Shown here piece by piece: positions 32,320 to 43,956 of a DNA stretch of 64,000 bases (position 1 is the first letter of the stretch; each line of letters opens with the position of its first letter). Position numbers and translations under genes: made by a program. This stretch comes from Gammaproteobacteria bacterium (lineage in GTDB: Bacteria > Pseudomonadota > Gammaproteobacteria > Steroidobacterales > Steroidobacteraceae): positions 62,001 through 126,000 of the forward strand of contig DAIDHD010000083.1 in the NCBI GenBank assembly GCA_027459765.1. The letters are read 5' to 3'. The notes beneath the pieces are model-generated. The model made no database searches and was not told the DNA's origin. It saw nothing but the letters and a program-made list of their open reading frames with translations.

Positions 32320-32600
32320 CGCCGGTCGCCTACCAGGAGCGTCGAGGCGGCGAGGCGCGTGTAAGGGGCCAGAGCGCTGGTGGACACACGCGATTCGCGC
32401 GAGGCGGCCCACTGGTGACCGACGGCGAGGCTGGCAACTGTGCCGATCGCCAGGATCGCAATCTGGGCGGCAAACGTGCTGGCATAACTTCGTCGATCAG
32501 CCATCCGGGTTTCGACCCCCTGCCAAATGGCCGATTCCAGCCCGGTCAGCGAGCGGTCCAGAGGGGCCCGAGCCAGCCGGTCCAGATCTTCCTGCAACAT
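32316..32600 (-). CDS. putative membrane anti-sigma factor, CnrY-like, copy 2
   Basis: MLQEDLDRLARAPLDRSLTGLESAIWQG..., paralogue of 1588-1872. Confidence 0.55.
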   Translation of the reverse strand: MLQEDLDRLARAPLDRSLTGLESAIWQGVETRMADRRSYASTFAAQIAILAIGTVASLAVGHQWAASRESRVSTSALAPYTRLAASTLLVGDRR

Positions 32601-32724
32601 AAGAAATTCCCTTTGCCGGTCTATCGGATAGGTACGCGCCAATTCTACCGCCCCCTCATCTGAGGGGTACGGGGCAGTGCCGCGTACCCTCCCGGAAGTC
32701 ATCGGAATCGGTGAGGAAAGGGCT
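32601..32724. promoter_or_regulatory. divergent promoter region, copper cassette copy 2; dyad CCCCTCA-TC-TGAGGGG (32652-32667)
   Basis: near-identical to 1873-1991. Confidence 0.6.
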
Positions 32725-34149
32725 TTGAAGGGTTCCATCGGGCTGATTCTCGTCATGGCCGCTCTGCTGGCAGGGTGCGCGACCCCGCGCGCTTCGGAGC
32801 TGGCACCTCAGGCGCAAGGGTTGTACGCCGCGCGTACCTCCCTGGCGGGCGCACCGCCTACCGAACCGCAAGGGAGCGAGAATGTCCTGGCAACGTTGCT
32901 GACGCGCCCCGTGGACGGGGATGCGGCTGTCCAGATCGCTCTGATGAACAATCCCCGGGTGATCGCGCTTTACAGTCGCATCGGTTTCGCGGAAGCGGAT
33001 CTCTACGACGCGGCCAGGCTATCCAATCCGGTCTTGGGGTACACACGACTCACCGGGGGTTCGGGGGCCGGTAAGGTCGACTGGAGCCTGTCGCAGAATT
33101 TCACGGAGTTGTTGTTCCTGCGGTATCGCCGAGCGGGCGCAGAGAGCCAGGCGCTCCTCGCCAAGCAACAGGTTGCGCGCGAACTGCTCGATCTGGAAGC
33201 CGCGGTTCGCGCGGCGGACGTCCGATTCATTGGCAGCCGCACGATCGCCGCCCTACGCGAGCGCGTGGCGCAGACTACGCAGGTGTCGGCGACGTATGCG
33301 CAGCAGCTCTTTGATGCCGGAAACATCAGTGCGCTGCAACTCGCCAGAATGAAGGAGGCCGCATTACTGGCCGCCGGCAACGCAGTGCGTGCCAGAGCGA
33401 TCGAGAACGTCGACCGCAGTGCGTTGCTCACTACGATGGGCCTGAAGACCGAGACGTCTGTCCCCCTCGTCGGCGACTACGAATTGCCCGTGCCCATCGA
33501 ACTCAATGCAGAGGACATGAGCCGCAGGGCGGCCGGCAATCGGTTGGATTTACTGAGCGCTCGTGAGGCCCTTCGCTTCGCAGTCGTTGCTCAAACGCAC
33601 GCCCGGCGCTGGCGCTGGCTCGGAGATACCTCCATTGGCATTGCCCGGGAAACCGATGGTGCAATCGGACCTGTCCCAGCCGAGACGCTCACGGGCCCCA
33701 GTGCCAGCATTGCGTTGCCGATCTTCAATCAGGGGCGAGGTACGGCGACGCGTGCCCAGTCCGCCGTCGCGCAGCTCAGCGCCAACGTCCGGGCGCTCGA
33801 ACTGTCGATCGCCAATGAGGTGCCAAGCCGGATCGCAACGCTCGACGCGGCCCAGAAGTCCGTGGCCTTGTATCGCGAGCAGGTGCTACCAACCCAGAAG
33901 GTGATCGTCGAAGAGAGTCAGAAGCAGCAGAACTACATGCTGATCGGCACCTTTGAGTTGCTGGCGGCCAAACAGCACCAGGTCGAGGGCTACGAGGCCT
34001 ATATCGATGCGCTGCGGGACTATTGGCTCGCCCGCATCGAACTCGTGCAGGCCACCGGCGGCCGTTTCCCGGAGCTCACCACGAAGCCCGGAGGGCAGAT
34101 GATCGAGCCGCTCGCGTACAACACCCCTGCGTTAGGAGCGCGCCCATGA
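32725..34149 (+). CDS. TolC/CusC-like outer membrane lipoprotein, copy 2
   Basis: paralogue of 1992-3422; TTG start at 32725 aligns with the copy 1 ATG (ORF track begins at 32677). Confidence 0.82.
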   Translation: MKGSIGLILVMAALLAGCATPRASELAPQAQGLYAARTSLAGAPPTEPQGSENVLATLLTRPVDGDAAVQIALMNNPRVIALYSRIGFAEADLYDAARLSNPVLGYTRLTGGSGAGKVDWSLSQNFTELLFLRYRRAGAESQALLAKQQVARELLDLEAAVRAADVRFIGSRTIAALRERVAQTTQVSATYAQQLFDAGNISALQLARMKEAALLAAGNAVRARAIENVDRSALLTTMGLKTETSVPLVGDYELPVPIELNAEDMSRRAAGNRLDLLSAREALRFAVVAQTHARRWRWLGDTSIGIARETDGAIGPVPAETLTGPSASIALPIFNQGRGTATRAQSAVAQLSANVRALELSIANEVPSRIATLDAAQKSVALYREQVLPTQKVIVEESQKQQNYMLIGTFELLAAKQHQVEGYEAYIDALRDYWLARIELVQATGGRFPELTTKPGGQMIEPLAYNTPALGARP

Positions 34150-35450
34150 CCGTGTCCCGTCGTTCCCTGATCACCGGCGCGGGGGCGGCGGCGCTCGGTG
34201 CGACCGTGCGGGCGGCCTCCGCGGCAGCGCCTGGTGGCGGTTCGCCCTATCGACCTGCGGGCGCTCATGGACGCCAGTCCGTGAAGACACTGAACGGGTG
34301 GACCCTCCCGTACAAGAGCATCGACGGCGTGAAGGAGTTCCATCTAGTTGCCGAAGAGGTCGATCACGAATTTGCGCCGGGCTGCAAGGCCAAATGCTGG
34401 GGCTACAACGGCAGTACCCCCGGACCGACCATCGAAGCGATGCAAGGCGATCGGGTGCGCATTATCGTTACCAACCGATTGCCCGAGCCGACATCGATCC
34501 ATTGGCACGGGATCCTCCTCCCTTCGGGCATGGACGGCGTGAGTGGTCTGACGCAGCCCGCGATCGGACCGGGCGAGACCTTCGCCTATGAATTCACGCT
34601 GCGGCAGCATGGCACACACATGTATCACCCGCATGCGGATGAGATGGTGCAGATGGCCGTTGGGATGATGGGCCTGTTCATCATCCACCCGGCAGCGGGA
34701 GAGCCCCTGCCGATCGACCGGGATTTCGCGTTCCTGCTGCACAATTGGGCGCTGCATCCCGGGACGTTCCGGCCTGATCCCTCGATTATGCTGGATTTTG
34801 ATCTGTGGACCTTCAACAGCAAAGTTTTCCCGGCCATCGAGCCGTTGGTCGTGCGTGCCGGAGAGCGCGTGAGGATACGGATCGGCAATGTATCGATGTA
34901 CAACCACCCGATCCATCTGCACGGTCACGAATTTGAAGTCACGGGCGGAGACGGCGGCCGATGGCCGCGCGAACGGTGGCGGAAGGAAGTCACCGAGATC
35001 GTCGGGGTGGGACAGATGCGCGACCTCGAATTCGTGGCCGAACCCGGGGACTGGGCGCTGCATTGTCACATGTCGCATCACACGATGAACGCGATGGGCC
35101 ACGGCATTCCCAATGCACTCGGTGCGCGGATCGCGAATTCCGATGCCGACCTTGAGGCGCTCCTGCCCGGCATGATGAACATGGGCGCGAACGGCATGTC
35201 CGAACACCAAGAGCATGTCGAGGCCATGAATTTGCCGGGACCGGCCAACACCCTCCCGATGATGGGAGGAACTGGACCCTACGGCGCCCTGGAGATGGGC
35301 GGCATGTTCACCGTCGTCAAGGTACGTGAAGGCTTGGCGGCGGCCGACTTCCGCGATCCGGGTTGGTACGCGGCGCCGGAAGGAACGGTTGCCCGCATGA
35401 TCAGCGAGGATCCGGACTTCGGAGCGCCGGTCCGGCGACCGCGCTCATGA
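34146..35450 (+). CDS. Tat-exported multicopper oxidase, copy 2
   Basis: MTVSRRSLITGAG; HWHG, HPIHLHGHEF, HCHMSHHTMNAM. Confidence 0.92.
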   Translation: MTVSRRSLITGAGAAALGATVRAASAAAPGGGSPYRPAGAHGRQSVKTLNGWTLPYKSIDGVKEFHLVAEEVDHEFAPGCKAKCWGYNGSTPGPTIEAMQGDRVRIIVTNRLPEPTSIHWHGILLPSGMDGVSGLTQPAIGPGETFAYEFTLRQHGTHMYHPHADEMVQMAVGMMGLFIIHPAAGEPLPIDRDFAFLLHNWALHPGTFRPDPSIMLDFDLWTFNSKVFPAIEPLVVRAGERVRIRIGNVSMYNHPIHLHGHEFEVTGGDGGRWPRERWRKEVTEIVGVGQMRDLEFVAEPGDWALHCHMSHHTMNAMGHGIPNALGARIANSDADLEALLPGMMNMGANGMSEHQEHVEAMNLPGPANTLPMMGGTGPYGALEMGGMFTVVKVREGLAAADFRDPGWYAAPEGTVARMISEDPDFGAPVRRPRS

Positions 35451-35496
35451 TCGAGTTCATTCCGTCGTTTGCTTGATATTCAACCAGGAGAGTTTG

Positions 35497-35853
35497 ATGA
35501 AGAAGCTTGTCCCACTGATGGCGCTGCTGGTCGGTGTGGTTTCGTCGGGCGCCGCGAGTGCGCATGCCCATCTGCATTCATCGATGCCGGCCAACCACAG
35601 CACCGTAGCCGAGGCGCCAAAGCAGATCGCGCTCGAATTCAACGAGCCGGTGCAGTTGACGGCCGTTTCCGTCCAAAAGGGTGATGGTCCCGCAACCAAG
35701 CTCGGTCCGCTGGCGGACGCGCCGGCCAAGACGTTCTCGCTCTCGCTTCCGACGCTCGAGACCGGTAACTACATCATCAAATGGCGGGCGGTGAGCGACG
35801 ACGGACACGTCATGGCTGACAAGGTTCTCTTTACAGTCGGGGCGGGAAAGTAG
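35497..35853 (+). CDS. copC: CopC-like protein, copy 2
   Basis: AHAHLHSSMPANHSTVAEAPKQIALEFNEPVQ. Confidence 0.9.
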   Translation: MKKLVPLMALLVGVVSSGAASAHAHLHSSMPANHSTVAEAPKQIALEFNEPVQLTAVSVQKGDGPATKLGPLADAPAKTFSLSLPTLETGNYIIKWRAVSDDGHVMADKVLFTVGAGK

Positions 35854-35902
35854 GGCTCAGGCGGCGCTGGTGCGCCGCCGGCCCACCGCGCTCACCATAC
35901 CC

Positions 35903-36775
35903 ATGGATGTCGACACACTGGCAATTGTGGTCAAGGCAGTGGCCTACGCCGCGCTGCTGCAAGGGGCAGGCGTCGCCTTTTTTCTGGCCGCTTTCGGCAG
36001 TCGGCTTCGCGCATCAACCGAGGCCATTCGACGGTTTGGCGTCATCGTCATTGGCGTCGCATTGGCGACGGTGTTGGCCTGTTACCTGCTTGAAGCGGGG
36101 CGCATGATGGGCGAAGTCGCGGGCGTCGCGGACTTCGCGACGCAGCGTCGTCTCGCGCGTTTGCCACTGGCCGCTGCCACATCACTGCGGCTCATGGGGG
36201 GTGCGCTTCTCCTGGTGGGCTTGGTGTGGAAAGCGGGCGAAGCAGCAGTGTTGGGCGTGAGCGGAGCGATCGTGATCGCGGGGTCGTTCCTGCTCGTAGG
36301 ACATTCGATATCTCACGAACCGCGTTGGGCGATCGTGGCCTTGCTGCAGATCCACTTGCTCGTGGCGGCTTTCTGGGTGGGCTCGATAGTCCCGCTGATA
36401 TGGGTGGCCCGCCGGGAGACGGCTCCGGTCGCTCATCAGGTCGTCGAGCGATTTTCTGCACTGGCAACGGTGCTGGTCCCGGTCATGGCGATCGCGGGTC
36501 TTGTCATGGCCTGGCTGTTGGTTGGCGGGCGTTTATCGTGGCAAGATCCCTACACGGCGGCGCTCATCGGCAAGGTCGCGCTGCTGGTTGTCGCACTGAC
36601 TCTGGCAGCGCGGAATCGGGCGCGACTGGGCCCGGCATTGATTGAGGGCAGCGGGGTAGCCATCCGTCGATTCTCATTGAGCCTGGCGACTGAGTTGGTC
36701 ATCCTGCTCGGCATCGTGGCGCTGACGGCGACTATGACGAGTCTGTTCTCCCCTCCGATGGTGGGGGCATCATGA
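35903..36775 (+). CDS. copD: CopD-like protein, copy 2
   Basis: paralogue of 5168-6040; start MDVDTLAIVV. Confidence 0.85.
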   Translation: MDVDTLAIVVKAVAYAALLQGAGVAFFLAAFGSRLRASTEAIRRFGVIVIGVALATVLACYLLEAGRMMGEVAGVADFATQRRLARLPLAAATSLRLMGGALLLVGLVWKAGEAAVLGVSGAIVIAGSFLLVGHSISHEPRWAIVALLQIHLLVAAFWVGSIVPLIWVARRETAPVAHQVVERFSALATVLVPVMAIAGLVMAWLLVGGRLSWQDPYTAALIGKVALLVVALTLAARNRARLGPALIEGSGVAIRRFSLSLATELVILLGIVALTATMTSLFSPPMVGAS

Positions 36776-37218
36776 AAACGGCTCAGTTGACTGGAGGCGA
36801 TCTGTCGCCGGATGCGGAACCTCGCGTCAAACCCCCAGGGTTCGGTAAGGACTGCACCGTTGGCGACAAGTTGCAACTTCGGTGTCTGCGGAAGGCCATT
36901 GGCGAATACTTCTTTGCGCGCAAAGGCGCCCGGGAGATGGTGGCTTTCCGCCGGCAGCTGTTGCGCAGCAACCCGACATTGAGCCGCCAAGCCCTCCTGG
37001 TTCGCGTTGACATGCTGTGGGCGGGCATGTCGGAGGGGGAGTCCAGGGCCCTGCTGCAGCAGGCACAGGAATCTTTTGGCGAGTGGCCGAGCCACCATGA
37101 AATCACGTTCAAGAACTTTGTGGTATTCGTGCTCGTCAGCACGTATCTGCGCACCCGGTGTGCGACCGGTACGCAGCCTGACTTGCAAAGACTGGTAGCG
37201 AAGTGGATTCCGGACTAA
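36772..37218 (+). CDS. conserved hypothetical protein, last gene of copper cassette copy 2
   Basis: FGKDCTVGDKLQLRCLRKAIGEYFFARKGAREM...QESFGEWPSHHEITFKNF. Confidence 0.75.
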   Translation: MKTAQLTGGDLSPDAEPRVKPPGFGKDCTVGDKLQLRCLRKAIGEYFFARKGAREMVAFRRQLLRSNPTLSRQALLVRVDMLWAGMSEGESRALLQQAQESFGEWPSHHEITFKNFVVFVLVSTYLRTRCATGTQPDLQRLVAKWIPD

Positions 37219-37296
37219 TACCGGGCACTGCCGGCACATTAGTCGACACCGATTAGGTGGCGAAATGGAGTAGTCCGAATCCAGGTTCCTCGCTAT

Positions 37297-37791
37297 TTGC
37301 ATGGATATTTGTGTCGCGCTACTCAGTTGCCGCGGGGTGCGCCTGAGTTACACTGGGACTCCGCCGGGTCAGTGTCTCGAGGTATTGAGAGCTTGTTTGG
37401 CCGTGGTCTAAATGCCCTGTTCGTACTGCTGGCGTTGCTCATGGGCACGCCTGTGGCGCTGTGCGCTCCACAGCAGAGCGGCGGCGACTGTTGCCTAGGG
37501 GAGCAACGTGCCCCCTGCAACGTGCCGGACCCGCGGCCTGATTCAGCGCCCGCCGCAAGGGACTGTTGCGTTGCAGCACCGAATGGGCCGGTCGCTTCAG
37601 CGGCTTGGGTGCCCGCGCGTCTTAAACGTGCTCACGCCCTGGTCGGCGGATCGCCGCCGGTATTTGTTTCGCCGTCCCTTCCCTCGATCGCTCACGCTGT
37701 CGAACTCACTGCGCCGGAATCTCCCGACGAGTTTCGTCGCGACTTCGGGTCTCGCGACCTCTATCTGCTGACGCGTCGACTGCGCCTTTAA
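37297..37791 (+). CDS. hypothetical Cys-pair exported protein upstream of cus genes
   Basis: LLALLMGTPVALCAPQQSGGDCCLGEQRAPCN...RDCCVAAP. Confidence 0.5.
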   Translation: MHGYLCRATQLPRGAPELHWDSAGSVSRGIESLFGRGLNALFVLLALLMGTPVALCAPQQSGGDCCLGEQRAPCNVPDPRPDSAPAARDCCVAAPNGPVASAAWVPARLKRAHALVGGSPPVFVSPSLPSIAHAVELTAPESPDEFRRDFGSRDLYLLTRRLRL

Positions 37792-37906
37792 GGGCTGCTC
37801 TCCGGCTCTTTCCTGAGCCGGTATTTCCACGTCCACCGCTCGACTCGGCATTGATGCCGGTGTGTTGCCGTGTGGCTCGTTTGGCAATCGCGTTGGAGCA
37901 GATTCG

Positions 37907-39163
37907 ATGAACGTCATTCGATGGATGCCTTGGGTATTGGGCCTGTGGGCAGGTGGTGCTGCCTCGGCAATGGGCGCTGAGCCCCTGACGATCGATGCCG
38001 CCGTGGCTGAGGCGATCCATTCGGCGCCTCAGCTGCAGGCGCGTCTGGCCGCCGTCGACGGCGCCAATGCCGAGGCCATTTCGGCCGGCCGACTGCCGGC
38101 TCCCGAGATCATCGCGGGAATCGACAACCTTCCCGTCAACGGCGCCGACGCGTGGAGCCTGCAGCGCGATTTCATGACGATGCGCAAGGTCGGCGTCATG
38201 CAGTCCTTTGGTAACGCCCAGAGGCGCAGTGCCGAGCGCTCAATGGCCCAGGCTCACGCCGCGTCGGCGACGACGGACGTGGAACAGACCCGGCTAAAGG
38301 TGTCGAAATCCACCGCGCAGGCCTGGATTGCGGTCCTGACGGCCGAACACACCGTGCACGCGCTAGAATCCCTGAAGCCGAACTACGAACTGCAGATCCA
38401 GCTGGCGCGAACGGCACTGGGTGCAAATAGAATCGCGGCCGCGGACGTGCTGGAGGCGCAGTCGAACGCGGCGGAGCTGGAAGACCGATTGCTCGTTGCG
38501 CGCCAGCAAGTCACCGCGGCGCGCGCGGAACTGGCCCGCTGGATCGGTCCCCTGGCGGACGCACCGTTGGCATCACCGCCGATGTTTGACGTGTTGCCGG
38601 CCAGCGCGACCGCACTCCAATCGAGCATTCACCACCATGCAGAGCTGCGCGCACTGGATGCGCGAGTCGAAGAGGCAAAGGCGGCCGCAGACGTCGCGGC
38701 GGCCAGCCGCAGACCCGATTGGAGCGCGGAACTTGCGTACGGCCAGCGGGGGCCGGCGTACTCGAACATGGTGTCGCTGGAAGTGCGGATGAGTCTCCCG
38801 CTGTTTGGCGCGACGCGCGTCGATCCGGTGGTTGCGGCGAGACACGCGACGGTTCGGCAGCTCGAGGAGGATCGCGAGGCGGCCCTGCAAATGCATACCG
38901 CCGAACTGAAGGCGATGCTGGCGGACTGGCAGGCCGGGCGCGATCGGGTGGCGTTGTACGAACAGCAGCGCTTGCCCCTGGCACGTCAGCGCACTGCGGC
39001 GGCGCTCGCCGCGCTGGGCGCAGGGTCGGGAGATTTTCGGGCGACCTTGTCGATGTTGCGCGACGAACAGAACCTTGAACTGTCCTACGCGGACATCCTC
39101 GGGACCTACGGACGCGCCTGGGTCTACCTCAACTACCTCTCTGATCGGAGTGTCGCGCCATGA
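37907..39163 (+). CDS. cusC: CusC-like outer membrane factor
   Basis: OEP-type protein, overlaps the adaptor by 4 bp; cusCBA order. Confidence 0.82.
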   Translation: MNVIRWMPWVLGLWAGGAASAMGAEPLTIDAAVAEAIHSAPQLQARLAAVDGANAEAISAGRLPAPEIIAGIDNLPVNGADAWSLQRDFMTMRKVGVMQSFGNAQRRSAERSMAQAHAASATTDVEQTRLKVSKSTAQAWIAVLTAEHTVHALESLKPNYELQIQLARTALGANRIAAADVLEAQSNAAELEDRLLVARQQVTAARAELARWIGPLADAPLASPPMFDVLPASATALQSSIHHHAELRALDARVEEAKAAADVAAASRRPDWSAELAYGQRGPAYSNMVSLEVRMSLPLFGATRVDPVVAARHATVRQLEEDREAALQMHTAELKAMLADWQAGRDRVALYEQQRLPLARQRTAAALAALGAGSGDFRATLSMLRDEQNLELSYADILGTYGRAWVYLNYLSDRSVAP

Positions 39164-40473
39164 GCCAGTACAAGAATCGGACCGTAATGGCGGTCGCACT
39201 CGTCGCAGTCCTGGTCGCGGGCATTGCGGTCGGCGTCAGCTGGTCGCGCTGGCGATCACCGCAAGGCGCAGCGGCGGTCGCATCGTCCGCAGCAAGCCAG
39301 CCTGCCGCAGCGGACGGCGCCAAACGCCGGGTGCTCTACTGGCACGATCCGATGAAGCCCGACGTTCGGTTCGACAAACCAGGCAAATCGCCCTTCATGG
39401 ACATGGAGTTGCAACCGGTCTACGCCGATGACGACGCAGGCGGCGAAGCGCCGGCCGTGCGCGTGAGCGCCGGCGCGTCGCAGGCATTGGGCATCAGGGT
39501 GGGAACCGTCGAGCGGGCGGCGCTCGCTCCCGCCATCCACGCGGTCGGGACCGTTGCCTATGATGAAACGGCGCAGGCCGTCGTGCAGCCGCGTGCAGAC
39601 GGCTTTGTGACTCGGCTGCGGGTTCGGGCGCCGCTCGTGCAGGTTCAGAAGGGAGAGGTGCTGGCCGATGTCGACATACCGGCGTGGCGCGAAGCACTGG
39701 CGGAATACCTCGCGTTGCCGCTCGAGTCGGGGCCAGGAGGCGCGGGGCAGGCTTTGCCGCTCCTCCCGCATTCCCCTGAACTGCGGATGGCCCTGCGCCA
39801 GCGACTATCCGTCCTGGGTGTACCAGGTGCCAGCCTTCAACACGCCGAGCAGACCGGCACGGTGCCGGATCATTTCGAGCTGACCGCCCCGGTGACGGGT
39901 GTCGTCACGGAGCTCGGCCTGCGCGAGGGGGCCGCCTTCATGAATGGCACTGTCGTGGCGCGCATCAACCGCACCAACACGGTCTGGGTGGATGCCCAGG
40001 TGCTTGAGACGCAGGCCCGCGCCGTGACACCCGGGGCGCCGGTCCGCATCCAGGCACATGCGCACCTTGGCCGTGTCTTCACCGGCCAAGTTCTGCGGGT
40101 GCTGCCGCAGGTGGACTCGGTCACCCGGACGGTCGGCGTGCGGGTGGCGGTTCTCAATGGCCCAGGTCTCTTAAGCCCCGGCATGTACGTCGACGCCGAC
40201 TTTCCGGCGGTCAAGGCGACCGAGCAGCTGTGGGTGCCCAGCGAGGCGGTCATTGCGACGGGGGAGCGTAGCGTCGTGATCGTGGCACGCCCGGGTGGCG
40301 GGTTCGATGTCGCCACCGTGACCACCGGCATCGAGGTCGGCGGCAAGACGGCGATTCTGAGCGGCTTGACTGCCGGCCAGTCGGTTGTGCTCTCGGGCCA
40401 GTTCCTGATCGACTCGGAGGCGAACCTTAAATCTGCCATCAATCGGCTGAGCGCCGGCGGGGCCAGCCCATGA
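39160..40473 (+). CDS. cusB: CusB-like periplasmic adaptor with heavy-metal-binding segment
   Basis: [32 protein letters not shown]; adaptor domains. Confidence 0.9.
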   Translation: MSQYKNRTVMAVALVAVLVAGIAVGVSWSRWRSPQGAAAVASSAASQPAAADGAKRRVLYWHDPMKPDVRFDKPGKSPFMDMELQPVYADDDAGGEAPAVRVSAGASQALGIRVGTVERAALAPAIHAVGTVAYDETAQAVVQPRADGFVTRLRVRAPLVQVQKGEVLADVDIPAWREALAEYLALPLESGPGGAGQALPLLPHSPELRMALRQRLSVLGVPGASLQHAEQTGTVPDHFELTAPVTGVVTELGLREGAAFMNGTVVARINRTNTVWVDAQVLETQARAVTPGAPVRIQAHAHLGRVFTGQVLRVLPQVDSVTRTVGVRVAVLNGPGLLSPGMYVDADFPAVKATEQLWVPSEAVIATGERSVVIVARPGGGFDVATVTTGIEVGGKTAILSGLTAGQSVVLSGQFLIDSEANLKSAINRLSAGGASP

Positions 40474-43400
40474 TCGCGCGACTCATACGGCGGTCCATCG
40501 ACAACCGCATCCTGATTCTCATTGGGAGCGCGCTGCTCGCGGCCTGGGGGATCTGGGCGATGTCGCGCACGCCGCTCGACGCCCTGCCGGATCTGTCGGA
40601 TGTGGAGGTCATCATCCGCACGACCTTCCCGGGTCAGGCGCCCCAGATCGTCGAAGACCAGGTGACCTACCCGCTGTCGACGACCATGCTGTCGGTTCCG
40701 GGCGCGCGCACCGTGCGCGGGTATTCGATGTTCGGCGATTCCTTTGTGTACGTATTGTTCGCGGACGGGACGGATCCCTACTGGGCACGCTCGCGCGTCC
40801 TCGAGTACCTCAACCAGGTGCAATCGCGATTGCCCGCGCAGGCCCGGGCCTCGCTGGGACCGGATGCGACCGGCGTCGGCTGGGTGTTCGAATACGCCCT
40901 GATCGACCGCACCGGCCACCACGACCTGTCGCAACTGCGCACTTTGCAGGACTGGTTCCTGAAGTACGAGCTTAAGACGGTTCCGGACGTAGCCGAAGTC
41001 GCCTCCCTCGGTGGCATGTTGCGCCAATACCAGATCGTCCTGGATCCGGATCGCCTGCGCGCCTTCAACCTCACGCATGGGCAGGTCGTCGACGCCGTCC
41101 AGAAAGCCAATATGGAAAGCGGCGGTTCGGTGCTCGAGCTCGGTGAGGCGGAATACATGGTTCGCACCTCGGGCTACCTCAAGTCGCTCGAGGATTTCCG
41201 CGCCATTCCGCTCAATGTCAGTGCTGCCGGTGTGGCGGTGACGTTGGGCGATGTCGCGCACGTGCAGGTGGGGCCCGAGATGCGGCGCGGGATCACGGAG
41301 CTTGATGGCGAAGGGGAGGTGGCCGGCGGCGTGATCATCATGCGCAGCGGCAAGAATGCACTCGCCACCATCGAGGCCGTCAAAGCAAAGCTCACCGAGC
41401 TCAAGGGGAGTCTTCCGCCGGGCGTTGAGATCGTGCCGACCTACGATCGCTCGGGGCTCATCGGTCGAGCCGTCGACAACCTGCGAGGAAAGCTCGTCGA
41501 AGAGTTCATCGTCGTGGCGCTCGTCTGTGTATTGTTCCTGTTTCACCTTCGTTCGGCGCTGGTGGCTATTGTCACCCTGCCGCTGGGCATCCTCATGGCG
41601 TTCATCGTCATGTACTACCAAGGCGTGAACGCGAACATCATGTCGCTCGGCGGCATTGCCATCGCGATTGGCGCGATGGTGGACGCCGCGGTGGTGATGA
41701 TTGAAAACGCCCACAAGCACATCGAGACATGGCACGGAACGCATCCCGGGGAACCGCTTGCTGGCGAGGCCCGCTGGCAGGTGATCGCGGACGCGGCGAC
41801 GGAGGTGGGCCCCGCGCTCTTCACGTCATTGCTGATCATCACTTTCTCATTCATTCCGGTGTTCACACTGGAAGCTCAGGAAGGACGGCTGTTCTCGCCG
41901 TTGGCCTTCACAAAGACCTACGCGATGGCCGCTGCCGCCGGTTTGGCGGTGACGCTGGTGCCAGTGCTCATGGGTTACCTCATCCGTGGGCGAATCCCCC
42001 AGGAACACCGCAATCCTTTGAACCGGGCGCTGGTAGCGATCTATCGACCGGCGCTCGGCCGGGCGCTCGACTGGCCGCGGCTGACGGTCGGGGCCGCGGT
42101 GCTCATCGTCGCCCTGAGCGCGTGGCCGTTGGCGCGAATCGGCGCCGAGTTCATGCCACCGCTCGATGAAGGAGACCTCCTGTTCATGCCCTCGGCGCTG
42201 CCGGGGATTTCAGCGGGCAAGGTGGGCGAACTGCTGCAGCGGACGGATCGGTTGATCAAGACCGTACCGGAGGTGGCGAGCGTCTTTGGCAAGGCAGGGC
42301 GTGCCGACACCGCCACCGACCCCGCACCACTCGAGATGTTCGAGACGACCATCCGTTTCAAGCCTCGCACGCAGTGGCGGCCGGGGATGACTCCCGAGAA
42401 GCTCGTCCAGGAGCTCGATCAGGTAGTGCAGGTTCCCGGGCTCGCCAACATCTGGGTCCCGCCGATCCGCAACCGGATCGACATGCTCGCCACGGGGATC
42501 AAGAGTCCGGTGGGCATTAAGGTGTCGGGCCCGGATCTCGGGGAGATTGACCGTCTCGCGCTGCAAGTCGAACAGGCAGTCAGGCGCGTGCCTGGCGTGA
42601 CCTCAGCCTTCGCTGAGCGGTTGCGGGGTGGTCGCTATGTCGATGTGCAGATCGACCGCGCGGCTGCCGCGCGGTACGGGCTCAATATCGCCGATGTGCA
42701 AAGCGTGGTCTCGGCCGCGGTGGGGGGTGACGAGATCGGCGAGACCATCGAGGGCCGGCAGCGTTTTCCGATCAGCGTTCGCTATCCGCGTGAGCTGCGC
42801 GATTCGGTGCCGAAACTGCGCGCGCTACCGATCCTGACAGCCCGCGGCGCCGCCATAACGCTTGGGGATGTGGCAGCGGTTGCGATTGAGGACGGGCCAC
42901 CGATGCTCAAGAGCGAGAACGGGCGCCTGTCTGGGTGGATCTACGTGGATCTGCACGGCCGCGCCCTCAGTGATGCCGTGCATGACATGCAGCAGGTCGT
43001 TGCACGCCAGGTTCAACTGCCGAGTGGCTATGCCTTGGCGTGGTCCGGCCAATTCGAGTATCTGCAGCGGGCCGCGGAGCGCCTGAAAGTGGTGGTGCCG
43101 GCGACGTTGCTGATCATTTTGCTTCTGTTGTATCTCGCGTTTCGGCGACTCGACGATGCGTTGCTGATCATGGCCACGTTGCCAGTGGCGCTGGTCGGGG
43201 GGCTATGGTTGATGGATCTGCTGGGCTACAACCTGTCTGTGGCCGCGGCCGTTGGGTTCATCGCGCTGGCCGGCGTTGCCGCCGAGATCGGGGTTGTCAT
43301 GCTCGTCTACATCAACCAGGCGGCCCGAGAGCGAGCGGTCCGGAGTGCCACCTTGAGTCCGGCAGTCATTCGTGACGCCATCATCGAGGGGGCCGCGCTT

Positions 43401-43601
43401 CGGGTCCGGCCGGTGGCGATGACCGTCGCGGTGATCGTGGCGGGATTGCTGCCGGTAATGTGGGGCACCGGGACGGGGTCGGAGGTCATGCGGCGCATTG
43501 CCGCGCCGATGGTAGGTGGCATGATCAGCGCGACGCTTCTGACCATGTTTGTGCTGCCGGCGGCTTACCTCCTAGTGCATGGCCGGTCGCGCCGATCCTA
43601 A
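40470..43601 (+). CDS. cusA: CusA-like RND permease
   Basis: 1043 aa; [36 protein letters not shown]...[13 protein letters not shown]. Confidence 0.94.
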   Translation: MIARLIRRSIDNRILILIGSALLAAWGIWAMSRTPLDALPDLSDVEVIIRTTFPGQAPQIVEDQVTYPLSTTMLSVPGARTVRGYSMFGDSFVYVLFADGTDPYWARSRVLEYLNQVQSRLPAQARASLGPDATGVGWVFEYALIDRTGHHDLSQLRTLQDWFLKYELKTVPDVAEVASLGGMLRQYQIVLDPDRLRAFNLTHGQVVDAVQKANMESGGSVLELGEAEYMVRTSGYLKSLEDFRAIPLNVSAAGVAVTLGDVAHVQVGPEMRRGITELDGEGEVAGGVIIMRSGKNALATIEAVKAKLTELKGSLPPGVEIVPTYDRSGLIGRAVDNLRGKLVEEFIVVALVCVLFLFHLRSALVAIVTLPLGILMAFIVMYYQGVNANIMSLGGIAIAIGAMVDAAVVMIENAHKHIETWHGTHPGEPLAGEARWQVIADAATEVGPALFTSLLIITFSFIPVFTLEAQEGRLFSPLAFTKTYAMAAAAGLAVTLVPVLMGYLIRGRIPQEHRNPLNRALVAIYRPALGRALDWPRLTVGAAVLIVALSAWPLARIGAEFMPPLDEGDLLFMPSALPGISAGKVGELLQRTDRLIKTVPEVASVFGKAGRADTATDPAPLEMFETTIRFKPRTQWRPGMTPEKLVQELDQVVQVPGLANIWVPPIRNRIDMLATGIKSPVGIKVSGPDLGEIDRLALQVEQAVRRVPGVTSAFAERLRGGRYVDVQIDRAAAARYGLNIADVQSVVSAAVGGDEIGETIEGRQRFPISVRYPRELRDSVPKLRALPILTARGAAITLGDVAAVAIEDGPPMLKSENGRLSGWIYVDLHGRALSDAVHDMQQVVARQVQLPSGYALAWSGQFEYLQRAAERLKVVVPATLLIILLLLYLAFRRLDDALLIMATLPVALVGGLWLMDLLGYNLSVAAAVGFIALAGVAAEIGVVMLVYINQAARERAVRSATLSPAVIRDAIIEGAALRVRPVAMTVAVIVAGLLPVMWGTGTGSEVMRRIAAPMVGGMISATLLTMFVLPAAYLLVHGRSRRS

Positions 43602-43725
43602 AGAGAACGCTCGTCGCCGAACGCGAAGTGCATAGGGACTCAGGCTGCCATACTCAAGATCGGCACACAGCAGACGAGCTCCGGCGTCCTGCCGCGCGCC
43701 CGGTGATTCGAATTCATCGCGCGAT

Positions 43726-43956
43726 CTAAGAGTCCTGCGCGTCAATGCCGCAACACGAGTGCTCGCTCTGTTTTGGCGGGCAGACGACCGAGCCATAGGA
43801 ACAGAACACGCAGCAGTCGCCTTTCAGCGGCCGCAGCAGCGTATGGCATGCTTTGCATTCGTAAAAGAACTGACAGGCATCCGTAGGCATGGTCTCGGCC
43901 TGATCGCGCCCGCATTTTGGACAGGTGATCGTCGATTCGAGTATGACGGTGGTCAT
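43726..43956 (-). CDS. GDCCVxC-motif small Cys-rich protein
   Basis: TCPKCGRDQAETMPTDACQFFYECKACHTLLRPLKGDCCVFCSYGSVVCPPKQ. Confidence 0.85.
   Translation of the reverse strand: MTTVILESTITCPKCGRDQAETMPTDACQFFYECKACHTLLRPLKGDCCVFCSYGSVVCPPKQSEHSCCGIDAQDS

Noticed and set aside
39870-41744. 624-aa minus ORF opposite cusB/cusA
   Set aside because: Antisense shadow; plus-strand cusBA are unambiguous.
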